A DNA stretch of 64,000 nucleotides from Mesorhizobium sp. B2-3-4 (GTDB taxonomy: Bacteria > Pseudomonadota > Alphaproteobacteria > Rhizobiales > Rhizobiaceae): NCBI RefSeq assembly GCF_006442315.1, contig NZ_VFVY01000025.1:45791-109790 (forward strand), read 5' to 3'. The notes beneath the pieces are model-generated. The model saw nothing but the letters and a program-made list of their open reading frames with translations, did no database searches and was not told the origin of the DNA. Each line of letters opens with the position of its first letter. The stretch's first letter is position 1. A program made the translations under genes and the position numbers. Of the stretch, positions 51,515 to 60,616 are shown piece after piece.

Positions 51515-52540
51515 TCAAGCCCAGCCCAGCCTGCCGCGCCCGAGCAGCAGCATGAAGACAGGCGCGCCGATCAGCGCGGTCAGGATGCCGAGCGGCACTT
51601 CGGCCGCCGTCACCGTGCGGGCAACGTCGTCAATGACAAGGAGATAGCAGGCGCCGAGCGACAGAGTGGCCGGCAACAGGCGTCTGAAATCCGGTCCGAC
51701 CAGGATGCGCGCGAAATGCGGGATGACCAGCCCGACCCAGCCGATAATGCCGCTGATCGACACGGCCGACGCCGCGATCAGCGTCGACAGCAGGATCATC
51801 GCCAGCCGCAGGCGCGCGACCTCGACGCCCATGATGCGCGCCTGCTCGTCGCCCATCGCCAGCAGGTTCAGCCGCCAGCGCAAGGCGAGCAGCGCGGCGA
51901 CGCAGGGAATCGTCACCACCAGCACCGGCACCAGATCCGCCGTCGACACCGAGGACAGCGAGCCGAGCAGCCAGAACTCGATGACCGGCAGTTTGGAGTT
52001 GGGGTCGGCGACATATTTGAGCAGCGACAGCAGCGCGGTGAACAGCGAGCCGACGATGACGCCGCCCAGCACCAGCGCGATGGTCGAGTTCAGCCGGAAG
52101 AAGCGGTTCATGGCAAAGCATATCGCCACCGCCAGCAGCCCGAAGACGAAAGCGCAGGCCTGCGTCGCATAGCGCTCGCCGAACAGCAGGATCGCCACCG
52201 CCGCGCCGAATCCGGCGCCGGCCGAGACGCCGAGCGTGAAGGGCGACACCAGCGGGTTGCGGAACACGCCCTGATAGCAGGCGCCGGCAATCGCCAGCCC
52301 GCCGCCGACCACCATGGCGGCCAGCACGCGCGGCAGCCGGACGTCGAGCACCACCGAGCCGACGACAGGCGGCCAGTCCTGCGCGATCGGCAGGAATTGT
52401 GACGCGATGACCTTGATGACGGTGACGGGTTCGACCGGATAGCGGCCGAGCAGGAAGGAGAGGAGAAAGAGAATGATCGGCAAGAGAACAAGCAGCAGAG
52501 CAGCGAGGCTCCGCTTGGGTTTGGAGGTTTGAGCGGGCAC
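51515..52540 (-). CDS. ABC transporter permease (BtuC/FecCD family)
   Basis: 341 residues with about ten helices. FecCD motifs: PRVLAAMVVGGGLAIAGACYQGVFRNPLVSPFTLGVSAGAGFGAAVAILLF in the first half and ISGIIGWVGLVIPHFARILVGPDFRRLLPATLSLGACYLLVIDDVAR near the end. Forms a dimer as channel for the ATPase encoded just downstream. The binding-protein gene lies 260 bases upstream, separated by an inverted pair of repeats. Confidence 0.93.
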   Translation of the reverse strand: MPAQTSKPKRSLAALLLVLLPIILFLLSFLLGRYPVEPVTVIKVIASQFLPIAQDWPPVVGSVVLDVRLPRVLAAMVVGGGLAIAGACYQGVFRNPLVSPFTLGVSAGAGFGAAVAILLFGERYATQACAFVFGLLAVAICFAMNRFFRLNSTIALVLGGVIVGSLFTALLSLLKYVADPNSKLPVIEFWLLGSLSSVSTADLVPVLVVTIPCVAALLALRWRLNLLAMGDEQARIMGVEVARLRLAMILLSTLIAASAVSISGIIGWVGLVIPHFARILVGPDFRRLLPATLSLGACYLLVIDDVARTVTAAEVPLGILTALIGAPVFMLLLGRGRLGWA

Positions 52541-52588
52541 CGCTTACACTCCCTCGAACCGCGCTTGGCAACCACTTTTCGAGGTGCC

Positions 52589-52650
52589 AGCGCTGCCCCT
52601 CATTGTCCTGGCGGGCATTTCTCCCCGTATGGTGACGGGGAGAAAGACGC
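52589..52650. repeat. dispersed repeat, left member of an inverted pair
   Basis: GCTGCCCCTCATTGTCCTGGCGGGC followed by TTTCTCCCCGTATGGTGACGGGGAGAAA. The same module sequence is found at 52700-52775 in opposite orientation, so the two copies are inverted across 50 bases between the permease and binding-protein genes. Confidence 0.7.
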
Positions 52651-52699
52651 TCCCGCCGGCGATTTCACCAATCGCAAATGGTGTTAAAAAGGCGGCGAC

Positions 52700-52775
52700 G
52701 CGGACACAGCTTCTTTCTCCCCGTTTACGGGGAGAAATGCCCGGCAGGGCAATGAGGGGCGACGCGACGTTCACA
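52700..52775. repeat. dispersed repeat, right member of an inverted pair
   Basis: TTTCTCCCCGTTTACGGGGAGAAATGCCCGGCAGGGCAATGAGGGGCGACG, the reverse orientation of the copy at 52589. CTCCCCGT/ACGGGGAG form a hairpin. The pair could fold into a large cruciform-like structure on the operon RNA. Confidence 0.7.
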
Positions 52776-52800
52776 ATCCGCCTTCGACCTCAACGCGCAA

Positions 52801-53850
52801 TTAGTTCGGCCCCGTATAAGCCTGCCCGTAGAACTGCTGATAATACGCATCGGCCTGTTTCTGCATGTCGATATCGGCGAAGCGTTCGGGATAGAGCTTC
52901 TTCGCCATCCACAACTCACCCAGCGCCAGCGCTTCCGGCAGCGGATAGCCCCAGGGCTTCACATATTCGGGGGTGATGTAGATGCGCTTGTTCTCGACCG
53001 CGTCGACATGCTGCCAGGCGGCTCCCGCCTTGATCTCGTCGGCGACCGGCGCGTAGCGGTCCTGCACGAAGATCACTTGCGGGTTCCAGGCCAACACGTC
53101 CTCCATCGACACTTTCGTCGCCCCGCGCACGCGTGCCGCGACATTGACGCCGCCCGAGCGCTTCATGATCACGCCGGTGTATTTGCCCGAGCCGTAGGTG
53201 TTCATGTCCGGATTGGCCATGTAGAGCTTCACCCGCTCGGCATCCGGGATCGACGCAACGCGGTCTTCCACCTGCTTGCGCTGCGCGAAGGCGTAGTTGA
53301 TCAGCTTGTCGGCGCGCTCGCGTTTTCCCACGATGTCGCCGATCAGCCGCACGCCGATCTTCAGCCCTTCCGCATAGGCGACATCGTCATCGGCAAAGGT
53401 CGGGTTGAGCTTCGGCGCCTCGACGCCCTCGCCCTTCGACAGCGAGATCGCCACCACCGGCAGCCCGGCCTGCGACAACTGGTCGATCATCGCCGGCGGT
53501 GCGTAATTGGTGACGAACACGACATCCGGCTTCAGCTTCAGCACCTCCTCGACATTGGCGGTCGAGAGGTCGCCGGGCATCGGCAGGCCGGTCAGCTGCG
53601 GCGCGTATTTTTCGAGCCCCGGAATGAGTTTTGGCCAGGTGCGCAGCACGCCGACGATTTTGTCGGCCGCGCCGAGCTCCACCAATATGTCGAGCGTCTG
53701 ATGCTGCAGCACGACGATGCGCTCGACCTTGTCGGGAACGGTCACCGTGCGGTTGAGCTGGTCGGTGATGGTGCGCGCCATCGCCGGCGCCAGCGCCAGC
53801 AGGGAGGAGATCAAGGCAAGGGCCAGCACGCGGCCGCGACGCAGATTCAT
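52801..53850 (-). CDS. ABC transporter substrate-binding protein (type III, iron/cobalamin/molybdate-like)
   Basis: 349 residues from ATG 53850 with GGAGG upstream. Signal peptide MNLRRGRVLALALISSLLALAPAMA. The type III binding-protein pattern is TITDQLNRTVTVPDKVERIVVLQHQTLDILVELGAADKIVGVLRTW, then PGDLSTANVEEVLKLKPDVVFVTNY and a long helix linker. No lipid-anchor Cys follows the signal, so it is a free periplasmic protein. It feeds the FecCD-type permease; a siderophore or oxyanion is possible, and the neighbouring ModA-like gene favours an oxyanion. Confidence 0.9.
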   Translation of the reverse strand: MNLRRGRVLALALISSLLALAPAMARTITDQLNRTVTVPDKVERIVVLQHQTLDILVELGAADKIVGVLRTWPKLIPGLEKYAPQLTGLPMPGDLSTANVEEVLKLKPDVVFVTNYAPPAMIDQLSQAGLPVVAISLSKGEGVEAPKLNPTFADDDVAYAEGLKIGVRLIGDIVGKRERADKLINYAFAQRKQVEDRVASIPDAERVKLYMANPDMNTYGSGKYTGVIMKRSGGVNVAARVRGATKVSMEDVLAWNPQVIFVQDRYAPVADEIKAGAAWQHVDAVENKRIYITPEYVKPWGYPLPEALALGELWMAKKLYPERFADIDMQKQADAYYQQFYGQAYTGPN

Positions 53851-53968
53851 TGGGGACCTCCCGAGGGCATTCGATGTGTTCGAATGCATATAGCGTTGAT
53901 GGGAATGCGGCAACCGGGCAACCGCCAATCTCCCTCATGTGGGAAATGGCCGCGTCACCCACCGCCCC

Positions 53969-54733
53969 TCATCCGCCCTGTGGCAAAGCCACCGGCAGAA
54001 AGCCGAAATCGCGCAGGATCGCCTGCCCGACCGACGACAGGATGAACAGGGCCAGCGCCTTTCCCGCCGGGGCGCAGCCCTCCAGCGTCGCCAGCCCGTA
54101 TTCCGGCACGACGTTGACCGACGCCGGAATCTCGACGATGTCGACGCCCTCGGTCTCCTGCGCCAGCCCCTTGAGGCCGGTGCGGTAGCCGAGGAAGACA
54201 TGCGCGGTGCCGGCCGCAAGCGCTGCCGCGATCGGGTCGTAACGCCCTGGCGTGTTCGAGGTCTCCGAGCCGCCGACCAGCTTCTGTGCCTTGGCGTCGA
54301 GCAGCGCGAAACTGCCGGGCCTTGCCTGGTCGATGCGGCGGAAGATCGCCCAGGCATAGTCGCCGGAAGGGTCTTTCAGCGGCGTCGAGGTGGCGATGCC
54401 GATTGCCGGATCGAGCAGCCTGTCGATGAAATTCCTCGTCGTGAAGCCGGCATCGCGGCGCACGGCGGCGGCCATCGTGTTGCGCGCGAACACCACCGCC
54501 GGCCGCGCCAGCTTCAGTTCGGCCAGGCGCGCCGGATGAGCATAGCTCGCCGAAAGGAATATGTCGGGCCGCTCGCCCGCCTCGATGCGCTCGCGCAGCA
54601 GCCCGGCCGGCCCAAGCCGCGTCTCGGCCGTCACTCCCGTCATTGCCTGGAAAGCCGAGAGCAGCGAAGGCAGGACATGACGCAGGCTGCCCGCCGCATA
54701 GATCATGAGCACGGGCTTTTTTGCTGGAGCCAT
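53969..54733 (-). CDS. ModA-like molybdate-binding-type protein without signal peptide
   Basis: 254 residues starting MAPAKKPVLMIYAAGSLRHVLPSLLSAF. ModA features: AAGSL with the anion-binding serine near the start, RPDIFLSASYAHPARL (second serine), VFARNTMA, then AHVFLGYRTG and VNVVPEYGLATLEG. No signal peptide exists at any in-frame start, so the protein appears cytoplasmic, which is odd for a binding protein. It may deliver or sense molybdate or tungstate inside the cell. It precedes the FecB/FecCD-type transporter in the same orientation, with a ModE-like box upstream. Confidence 0.82.
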   Translation of the reverse strand: MAPAKKPVLMIYAAGSLRHVLPSLLSAFQAMTGVTAETRLGPAGLLRERIEAGERPDIFLSASYAHPARLAELKLARPAVVFARNTMAAAVRRDAGFTTRNFIDRLLDPAIGIATSTPLKDPSGDYAWAIFRRIDQARPGSFALLDAKAQKLVGGSETSNTPGRYDPIAAALAAGTAHVFLGYRTGLKGLAQETEGVDIVEIPASVNVVPEYGLATLEGCAPAGKALALFILSSVGQAILRDFGFLPVALPQGG

Positions 54734-54832
54734 ATCTTCAAACCTCTGCTGGCCAGTCGGCCGAATCGGCTGCCGGGCGCCGATGCCGTCGCATCTTGCG
54801 CCGATGCCGATCGTTCAACTGCACGTGATGGA

Positions 54833-54856
54833 CGTTATATCCGTAACAAAATAGCG
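54833..54856. promoter_or_regulatory. ModE-like operator upstream of the ModA-like gene
   Basis: CGTTATATC-N6-AAAATAGCG compares with the ModE consensus CGnTATATA-N6-TATATAnCG: the left half matches eight of nine positions, the right half six of nine. It stands between the ModA-like gene (minus) and dipZ-like gene (plus), about 100 bases before the former. Confidence 0.5.
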
Positions 54857-54942
54857 TTTGCCTTCGTAACGGTCTGTATGTCGCCTTGATCGAATGATCA
54901 ATCCGGCATGCGACGCCAAACGCCTGACAAGGAAAGCCCATC

Positions 54943-56757
54943 ATGATCCTGTTCCTGCTTGCCTATCTCGGCGGCGTCCTGACCATTGTCAGCCCGTGCA
55001 TTCTGCCGGTGCTGCCTTTCGTCTTCGCCCGGGCCGACAAGCCCTTCGTCAAGAGCGGCCTGCCGATGCTGGCCGGCATGGCGGCGACCTTCGCCGTCGT
55101 CGCGACGCTGGCGGCGGTTGGCGGCGGCTGGGCTGTCGAGGCAAACCAGTATGGCCGCTTTGCCGCCATCGCGCTGCTGGCGCTGTTCGGCATTGCCCTG
55201 CTGGTGCCCGAGATTTCCGAGCGGCTGACCAGGCCGCTGGTCGATCTCGGCGCGAAACTGTCGATGTCGGCCGACCGCAATGTCGCCAATGGCGGCTCCA
55301 GCATCCTGCCGTCGCTGCTGCTCGGCGTCGCCACGGGCCTGTTGTGGGCGCCTTGCGCCGGTCCGGTGCTGGGCCTGATCCTGACCGGCGCCGCCCTGCA
55401 GGGCGCCAATACCGGCACGTCGCTGCTGTTGCTGGCCTACGCCCTGGGCGCCGCCACGTCGCTCGCCCTGGCGCTGCTGGTGGGTGGCCGCGTCTTTGCC
55501 GCCATGAAGCGCTCGCTCGGCGTGAGCGAATGGGTGCGTCGCGGGCTCGGCGTGCTGGTGCTGGCGGCCGTGGCCGCGATCGCGCTCGGCCTCGACACCG
55601 GCTTCCTCACGCAGGTATCGCTCGCCAGCACATCCTCACTTGAACAAGGCCTTCTCGACAAATTCAACGCCGCCAGGACCGATCAATCCGCCATGTCCGG
55701 CGCCATGAAGGGCGGCGAACCGGCAATGACCATGAGCGGTGCCCCCGCGATGGCGATGACCGGCAAACCGGCGATGAACGCCGCCGTCGATCTGCCGGTC
55801 GAAGGCGCCATGCCCGCGCTTGACGGCGCGGTGGAGTGGATCAATTCGCCGCCGCTGACCGCCGAGGCCCTGAAGGGCAAGGTGGTTCTGGTCGATTTCT
55901 GGACCTATTCCTGCATCAACTGCCTGCGCTCCATCCCGTATGTCAAAGCCTGGGCGGAGAAATACCGGGACCAGGGCCTGGTGGTCATCGGCGTGCATTC
56001 TCCCGAATTCGCCTTCGAGAAGGTCCCCGCCAATGTCAGGAAGGCGGTATCAGACCTCAACGTCGGCTACCCCGTCGCCATCGACAACGACTATGCCATC
56101 TGGCGCGCCTTCAGGAACGAGTACTGGCCGGCGCACTATTTCATCGATGCCAGGGGACAAATTCGCCACCACCATTTCGGCGAGGGTGACTATGACGGCT
56201 CCGAACGCATCATCCAGCAATTGCTGGCCGAGGCCGGCAACACGAAAGTGGCGAGCGACATCGTTAAGGTCAGCGCCAGCGGCGCCGAGGCCGCGGCTGC
56301 CGAGGCGGACATGCAGTCGCCCGAAACCTATGTCGGCTACGGCAGGGCGGAAAATTTCGTCTCGCCAGGCGGCGCCGTGCAGGATGCCGGCCATATCTAC
56401 GCCGTCGGTGCGCCCGCGCTCAACCAATGGGGCCTCGCCGGCGACTGGACGATTGCCAAGGAGAACGCAACGCTGAACCAGCCCGGCGGCGGCATCGCCT
56501 ACCGTTTCCACGCCCGCGACCTGCACCTGGTGCTCGGCCCGTCGGCCGACGGCAAGCCGTTGCGCTTCAAGGTGACCGTCGACGGCAAGGCGCCAGGCGC
56601 CGATCACGGCACCGATACCGATGCCGACGGCAATGGCACGGTGACTGGCCAGCGGCTGTATCAGTTGGTTCGGCAGAGCGGCGCGGTGGGCGACCGGCTG
56701 TTCGAGATCGAATTTCTCGATCCGGGCGCGCAGGCCTTCGCGTTTACGTTTGGGTGA
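54943..56757 (+). CDS. dipZ: DipZ-type cytochrome c biogenesis/thioredoxin fusion protein
   Basis: 604 residues. An N-terminal CcdA-type membrane domain (six helices) carries its two reactive cysteines in IVSPCILPVLPF (Cys19) and LLWAPCAGPVLG (Cys about 138). A linker rich in Met-x-Met (MSGAMKGGEPAMTMSGAPAMAMTG, about 245-285) follows. Then comes a TlpA-like thioredoxin domain with redox pair FWTYSCINCLRS (Cys about 324 and 327), and a C-terminal beta-sandwich domain (about 460-604). The architecture is that of DipZ: electrons pass from cytoplasmic thioredoxin to periplasmic thiols. AAGGAAA is the ribosome site. Confidence 0.92.
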   Translation: MILFLLAYLGGVLTIVSPCILPVLPFVFARADKPFVKSGLPMLAGMAATFAVVATLAAVGGGWAVEANQYGRFAAIALLALFGIALLVPEISERLTRPLVDLGAKLSMSADRNVANGGSSILPSLLLGVATGLLWAPCAGPVLGLILTGAALQGANTGTSLLLLAYALGAATSLALALLVGGRVFAAMKRSLGVSEWVRRGLGVLVLAAVAAIALGLDTGFLTQVSLASTSSLEQGLLDKFNAARTDQSAMSGAMKGGEPAMTMSGAPAMAMTGKPAMNAAVDLPVEGAMPALDGAVEWINSPPLTAEALKGKVVLVDFWTYSCINCLRSIPYVKAWAEKYRDQGLVVIGVHSPEFAFEKVPANVRKAVSDLNVGYPVAIDNDYAIWRAFRNEYWPAHYFIDARGQIRHHHFGEGDYDGSERIIQQLLAEAGNTKVASDIVKVSASGAEAAAAEADMQSPETYVGYGRAENFVSPGGAVQDAGHIYAVGAPALNQWGLAGDWTIAKENATLNQPGGGIAYRFHARDLHLVLGPSADGKPLRFKVTVDGKAPGADHGTDTDADGNGTVTGQRLYQLVRQSGAVGDRLFEIEFLDPGAQAFAFTFG

Positions 56758-56794
56758 TGACGGAAGAATAGGCCGATAGATCGTCGGGACTGCG

Positions 56795-56824
56795 GCCCCC
56801 TTTGTCCTGCCGGACAGAGGGGGC
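56795..56824. terminator. 13-bp hairpin between convergent genes
   Basis: GCCCCCTTTGTCC pairs with GGACAGAGGGGGC across TGCC, with one G-U pair. It stands 38 bases after the dipZ-like stop and 34 bases after the stop of the opposing alcohol dehydrogenase gene, and is a good two-way terminator without a clear U-run. Confidence 0.6.
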
Positions 56825-56858
56825 GCCGTAGAGCGCAATCTTGTCTGCGTTAGTCCCG

Positions 56859-57920
56859 TCACGCCGCCTTTGGCATCGTCGCCATGTCGATCACAAACCG
56901 GTACCGAACATCGCTCTTCAGCATCCGGTCATAGGCCTCGTTGATTTCGTCCATGTCGATCATTTCGATGTCGGAGGCGATGCCGTGCCTGGCGCAGAAG
57001 TCCAGCATCTCCTGCGTCTCGGCAATGCCGCCGATCATCGAACCTGCGAAGGTGCGCCGACCGGGGATCAGGCTGAAGGCGCTGACCGAGAGCGGCTTTT
57101 CCGGCGCACCGACCTGGACCAGGGCGCCGTCACGCTTCAACAGATTGAGATAGGCGTTGATGTCGTGGTCGGCGGCGACGCAGTCGATGATCAGGTCGAG
57201 CGAGCGGCTTGCCGCCTGCATCTGCGCGGCATCCTTGGAGATGATGACGGCGTCGGCGCCGAGCTTGCGCGCATCCTCCGCCTTGTCGGGCGACGTGGTG
57301 ATCATGGTGACATGGGCGCCCATGGCGTGTGCGATCTTGACGCCCATATGGCCGAGGCCGCCCAAGCCAACGATACCGACGGTCTTGCCGGGGCCGGCGT
57401 TCCAATGGCGCAGCGGCGAATAGGTGGTGATGCCGGCGCACAGCAGTGGCGCCGCGGCTGCCAGATCGAGACCCTCGGGAATGCGCAGCACGTAGCGGTC
57501 GTCGACGACGACATGGCTGGAATAGCCGCCAAATGTATGCGCGCCCTCACCCATCTCCGGATCGGCCCCATTGTAGGTGCCGGTCATGCCCTTCTCGCAG
57601 AACTGCTCCAGCCCCTGCACGCAGCTGGCGCATGCGCGGCAACTATCGACGATGCAGCCGACGCCCACCGTGTCGCCGGCCTTGAAGGCGGTAACTTCGG
57701 AGCCGACGCGGTTGACGCGCCCGACGATCTCGTGACCGGGAACTGTCGGCCACAGCGTATTGCCCCACTCGCCGCGCGCGGTGTGCAGGTCGGAATGGCA
57801 GACGCCGCAGAACAGTATCTCGATCTCGACGTCGCGCGCCCCGGGATCGCGACGGTTGATGGTGAAGGCATGCAGCGGCGTGGTCGCATCTTCGCAGGCA
57901 AAGGCGGCGGCTTTGAACAT
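56859..57920 (-). CDS. zinc-containing alcohol dehydrogenase (YahK/AdhC type)
   Basis: 353 residues from ATG 57920, GGAGA upstream. Catalytic zinc ligands are in CGVCHSD (Cys38) and PGHEIVG (His63); the structural zinc site has C94, C97, C100 and C108 (CRACASCVQGLEQFC). The dinucleotide-binding loop is GIVGLGGLGHMGVKIAHAMG. It belongs to the group that reduces aldehydes with NADPH. It could work with the aldehyde dehydrogenase gene next door on the same strand. Confidence 0.95.
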   Translation of the reverse strand: MFKAAAFACEDATTPLHAFTINRRDPGARDVEIEILFCGVCHSDLHTARGEWGNTLWPTVPGHEIVGRVNRVGSEVTAFKAGDTVGVGCIVDSCRACASCVQGLEQFCEKGMTGTYNGADPEMGEGAHTFGGYSSHVVVDDRYVLRIPEGLDLAAAAPLLCAGITTYSPLRHWNAGPGKTVGIVGLGGLGHMGVKIAHAMGAHVTMITTSPDKAEDARKLGADAVIISKDAAQMQAASRSLDLIIDCVAADHDINAYLNLLKRDGALVQVGAPEKPLSVSAFSLIPGRRTFAGSMIGGIAETQEMLDFCARHGIASDIEMIDMDEINEAYDRMLKSDVRYRFVIDMATMPKAA

Positions 57921-58201
57921 CGCGGTTCTCCAGATGGGCAGGAATTGGCAGGATTGGCAGGGGATATGGCGGGAAGGCAATCATGACGGATATAGATGAC
58001 ATCCATGCCATCAACAGGACATCAGCTCCCAAAGAGCCAAAAAGTCGCAACCCGCGAAAGCCTGCTCCCGCCCCTCGTTCTCGCGTTCCATGCGTTCGGC
58101 AAGCGCCGGATCGACGCCGCTCGCCAGCCTGTCGATCGCGCCTTGCGTGTCAGGCAGCGGTTGTACATCGCTTCCCCCGCGCCGGACGATTGAACGCCGG
58201 A
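57921..58201. other. gap with a possible minus-strand gene remnant
   Basis: On the minus strand one frame reads SDVQPLPDTQGAIDRLASGV-type sequence, continuing ALAERMERENEGREQAFAGC and ending FLALWELMSC, with natural composition but no convincing start codon after the ALDH stop. It may be a decayed gene end or a very short gene starting at an internal ATG (MERENEG). The rest is promoter DNA for the alcohol dehydrogenase. Confidence 0.35.
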
Positions 58202-59689
58202 TCAGATCACCCAGGGCTGACGGGCGCCGAGATCGACGATCACCGACTTGACCTCGGTGTATTCGTCGATGCCGGATGGACCGGTCTCGCGCCCCAGACC
58301 AGACTGCTTGTAGCCGCCGATCGGCATTTCAGGCCCTCCCGTGATGGTGGTGTTGATCCACATGCGCCCGGCACGGATGCCGCGCATCAGATCCATGCTG
58401 GCGCGCAGGTCGCTCGACCAGATGGTGGCGGCAAGGCCGTATTCGGTGTCGTTGGCCATGCGGATCGCATCGGCGGTCGACTTGAAGGTGGAGATGCCCA
58501 GCACCGGGCCGAACACTTCCTCGCGTGCGATGGCCATGTCGGGCGTTATGCCTGTGAACAGGGTCGGTTCGACGAAATATCCCGCCTGCGGTTCCATGCG
58601 GCCGCCGCCGGTCATCAGCCTGCCGCCTTGCGCCTTGCCCTGGTCGATGAGGCCCAGGATGCGCTGCATCTGCGTCTCATTGACGATGGCGCCGACGCGG
58701 GTTTCCGGCAGCAGCGGATCGCCGGTGCGCACCTTGGCCATCAGGTCCAGGATGCGGCCGGTCAGTGCCTTCTCGACGCTTTCATGGACAATCAGCCGGC
58801 TGCCCGAAACGCAGCACTGGCCGGCATTGTGGAGCACGCCGTAGACGATACCGTCCGCTGCCTTGTCGAGATCGGCATCGGCGGTCACCACCACCGGGTT
58901 CTTGCCGCCAAGTTCGAGGCTGACCTTCTTGATGTTGGACGCCGAGGCGATGACCGTCGAGCGGCCGACACGCGTCGAGCCGGTGAACGACACCATGTCG
59001 ATATCCATGTGGTTGACGATCGCCTGCCCCACGGGATCGCCATAGCCGGTGACGATGTTGACCACGCCTTCGGGCAGGCCGGCCTGTTCTAGGATGCGGC
59101 CCATCATCAGCGTCGTCGACGAGGTGTGCTCGCTCGGCTTCATCACCACGGTGCACCCGGCCGCGAGAATGAAGGGCAACCTTTCGGCCAGGATGTAGAA
59201 GGGGAAATTCCACGGCGTGATCAGGCCGACAACGCCGATCGGCTCGCGCAGGACGAGGCCGAGCGAATCGTGGCCGAGATTGTTGAAGGTCTCGCCATGC
59301 ATGGCCTGCGCCTGGCCCGACGCGTAATACCAGAGGTCGGCGGCACCCGTCACTTCATTGACCGACTGCCATAGCGGCTTGCCGCTTTCGAGCGTCTCGA
59401 TCAGCGCCAGTTCGTGCTTCTGCTCAACGATGAGGTCGGCCGCCTTGCGCAGGATCGCCGCGCGGCTCGAAGCGGGCAGCTCGGCCCAGCCGCCGCCCTC
59501 GAAACGGCGGCGTGCCGCGGCAACCGCCTTGTCGACATCGGCCGCGGTGCCGCGCGGCACCACCGAAACCGGCACGCCATGGGCGGGACTGACGCGCACG
59601 ATCTCACCGCCATCGCTGTCGCTCCAGGTGCCGCCGATCAGGTTTTGCGACTTGCGCGGGGCGGATGGCAGTTTGGGGTGGGCAGTCAT
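58202..59689 (-). CDS. NAD(P)-dependent aldehyde dehydrogenase
   Basis: 495 residues. The active-site glutamate is in SLELGGKNP (about 260) and the nucleophile cysteine in HNAGQCCVSGSRL (about 295). The NAD motif GFTGSTRVG-type is MVSFTGSTRVGRS, and the phenylalanine lock WNFPFYILAERLPFILAAGCTVVMKPSEHTSSTT is present. It resembles the betaine/gamma-aminobutyraldehyde dehydrogenase group, but the substrate is undetermined. Divergent from the M24 gene. Confidence 0.94.
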   Translation of the reverse strand: MTAHPKLPSAPRKSQNLIGGTWSDSDGGEIVRVSPAHGVPVSVVPRGTAADVDKAVAAARRRFEGGGWAELPASSRAAILRKAADLIVEQKHELALIETLESGKPLWQSVNEVTGAADLWYYASGQAQAMHGETFNNLGHDSLGLVLREPIGVVGLITPWNFPFYILAERLPFILAAGCTVVMKPSEHTSSTTLMMGRILEQAGLPEGVVNIVTGYGDPVGQAIVNHMDIDMVSFTGSTRVGRSTVIASASNIKKVSLELGGKNPVVVTADADLDKAADGIVYGVLHNAGQCCVSGSRLIVHESVEKALTGRILDLMAKVRTGDPLLPETRVGAIVNETQMQRILGLIDQGKAQGGRLMTGGGRMEPQAGYFVEPTLFTGITPDMAIAREEVFGPVLGISTFKSTADAIRMANDTEYGLAATIWSSDLRASMDLMRGIRAGRMWINTTITGGPEMPIGGYKQSGLGRETGPSGIDEYTEVKSVIVDLGARQPWVI

Positions 59690-59708
59690 GTCTGAACCTC
59701 TTGATCAA

Positions 59709-59745
59709 ATATCGGGAAGGCAATGAAGGCGTTATTGCCCGATAT
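59709..59745. promoter_or_regulatory. inverted repeat in the ALDH-M24 divergent promoter
   Basis: ATATCGG ... CCGATAT (59709-59715 and 59739-59745) with inner GCAAT ... ATTGC, 20 bases upstream of the ALDH ATG. May be an operator; no regulator gene adjoins. Confidence 0.35.
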
Positions 59746-59886
59746 CGACTCCCGGACAAGAACCGATTGCGGGACCGCCGCGCGTCGAACGCTGCCCCAA
59801 TCGATCGGGGCCGCCGGACCACTGTGGAGGATTGAGGCTTCAGGACCGCCGCTGTATTTCTTCAAACATATCGAAAAGGAGAAAAG

Positions 59887-60594
59887 ATGGAACACGCGAC
59901 CGGCCGGCACGACGAGGCAGCACGCACCCAGGCACTGCGGGGCGCGGAGCGCATGGCGCTCAACCTCCTAGACGCGATCGAGGAAGCGCGGTTCATCCAG
60001 GCCGGCCGCACCGAACGCGAGATCGAACTGGACATTCGCGCATTGGCCAAGGAGAAATTCGGCATCGAGCGCGACTGGCACAAGCGCATCGTGCGGGCCG
60101 GCATCAACACGCTCTCCACCGCCGCCGACAACCCGCCGATCCGTATGGTGGAACATGACGACATGGTCTTCCTCGATCTCGGACCCGTGCTGGAAGAGTG
60201 GGAGGCCGATGTCCGCCGCAGCTATGCGGTGGGCGACGACCCCCGCAAGCATGCGCTCTGCGACGAGCTGCCGCGCCAGTTCGAGATCGTGAAACGCCAT
60301 TTCGAGGAAAATCCCGACATCAGCGGCGCCGATCTCTACGCCTTCGCCTGCGCTTCAGCCGAACGGTCCGGCTGGAAATTCGGCGGCAAGATCGCCGGCC
60401 ACATCGTGGCTGAGTTCCCCCATGCCCGTATTCCGGGCGTGAAGCAGCTTCACCACGTCAGCCCTGAAAACCCCGATCCCATGCGCAATCCCGACGCCAA
60501 CGGCCGCGTGCGGCACTGGATCCTCGAAATCCATCTGGTTTCGCCGGACGGGGCCTTTGGCGGTTTCTACGAGCGGCTGCTGGAAGGCTCCTGA
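59887..60594 (+). CDS. M24 (methionine aminopeptidase-like) family protein
   Basis: 235 residues. The pita-bread ligands can be assigned: Asp in VFLDLGPV, Asp in EEWEADVRRSY, His in KIAGHIVAEFPH, Glu in HWILEIHL and Glu in FYERLLEG. The opening LDAIEEARFIQAGRTEREIELDIRALAKEKFG is the usual helix before the active site. It is a short, compact M24 protein without the N-terminal domain of Xaa-Pro peptidases. Substrate unknown. AAGGAG precedes the ATG. Confidence 0.83.
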   Translation: MEHATGRHDEAARTQALRGAERMALNLLDAIEEARFIQAGRTEREIELDIRALAKEKFGIERDWHKRIVRAGINTLSTAADNPPIRMVEHDDMVFLDLGPVLEEWEADVRRSYAVGDDPRKHALCDELPRQFEIVKRHFEENPDISGADLYAFACASAERSGWKFGGKIAGHIVAEFPHARIPGVKQLHHVSPENPDPMRNPDANGRVRHWILEIHLVSPDGAFGGFYERLLEGS

Positions 60595-60616
60595 CGGCCA
60601 GCCCGCATCGCTGGCT

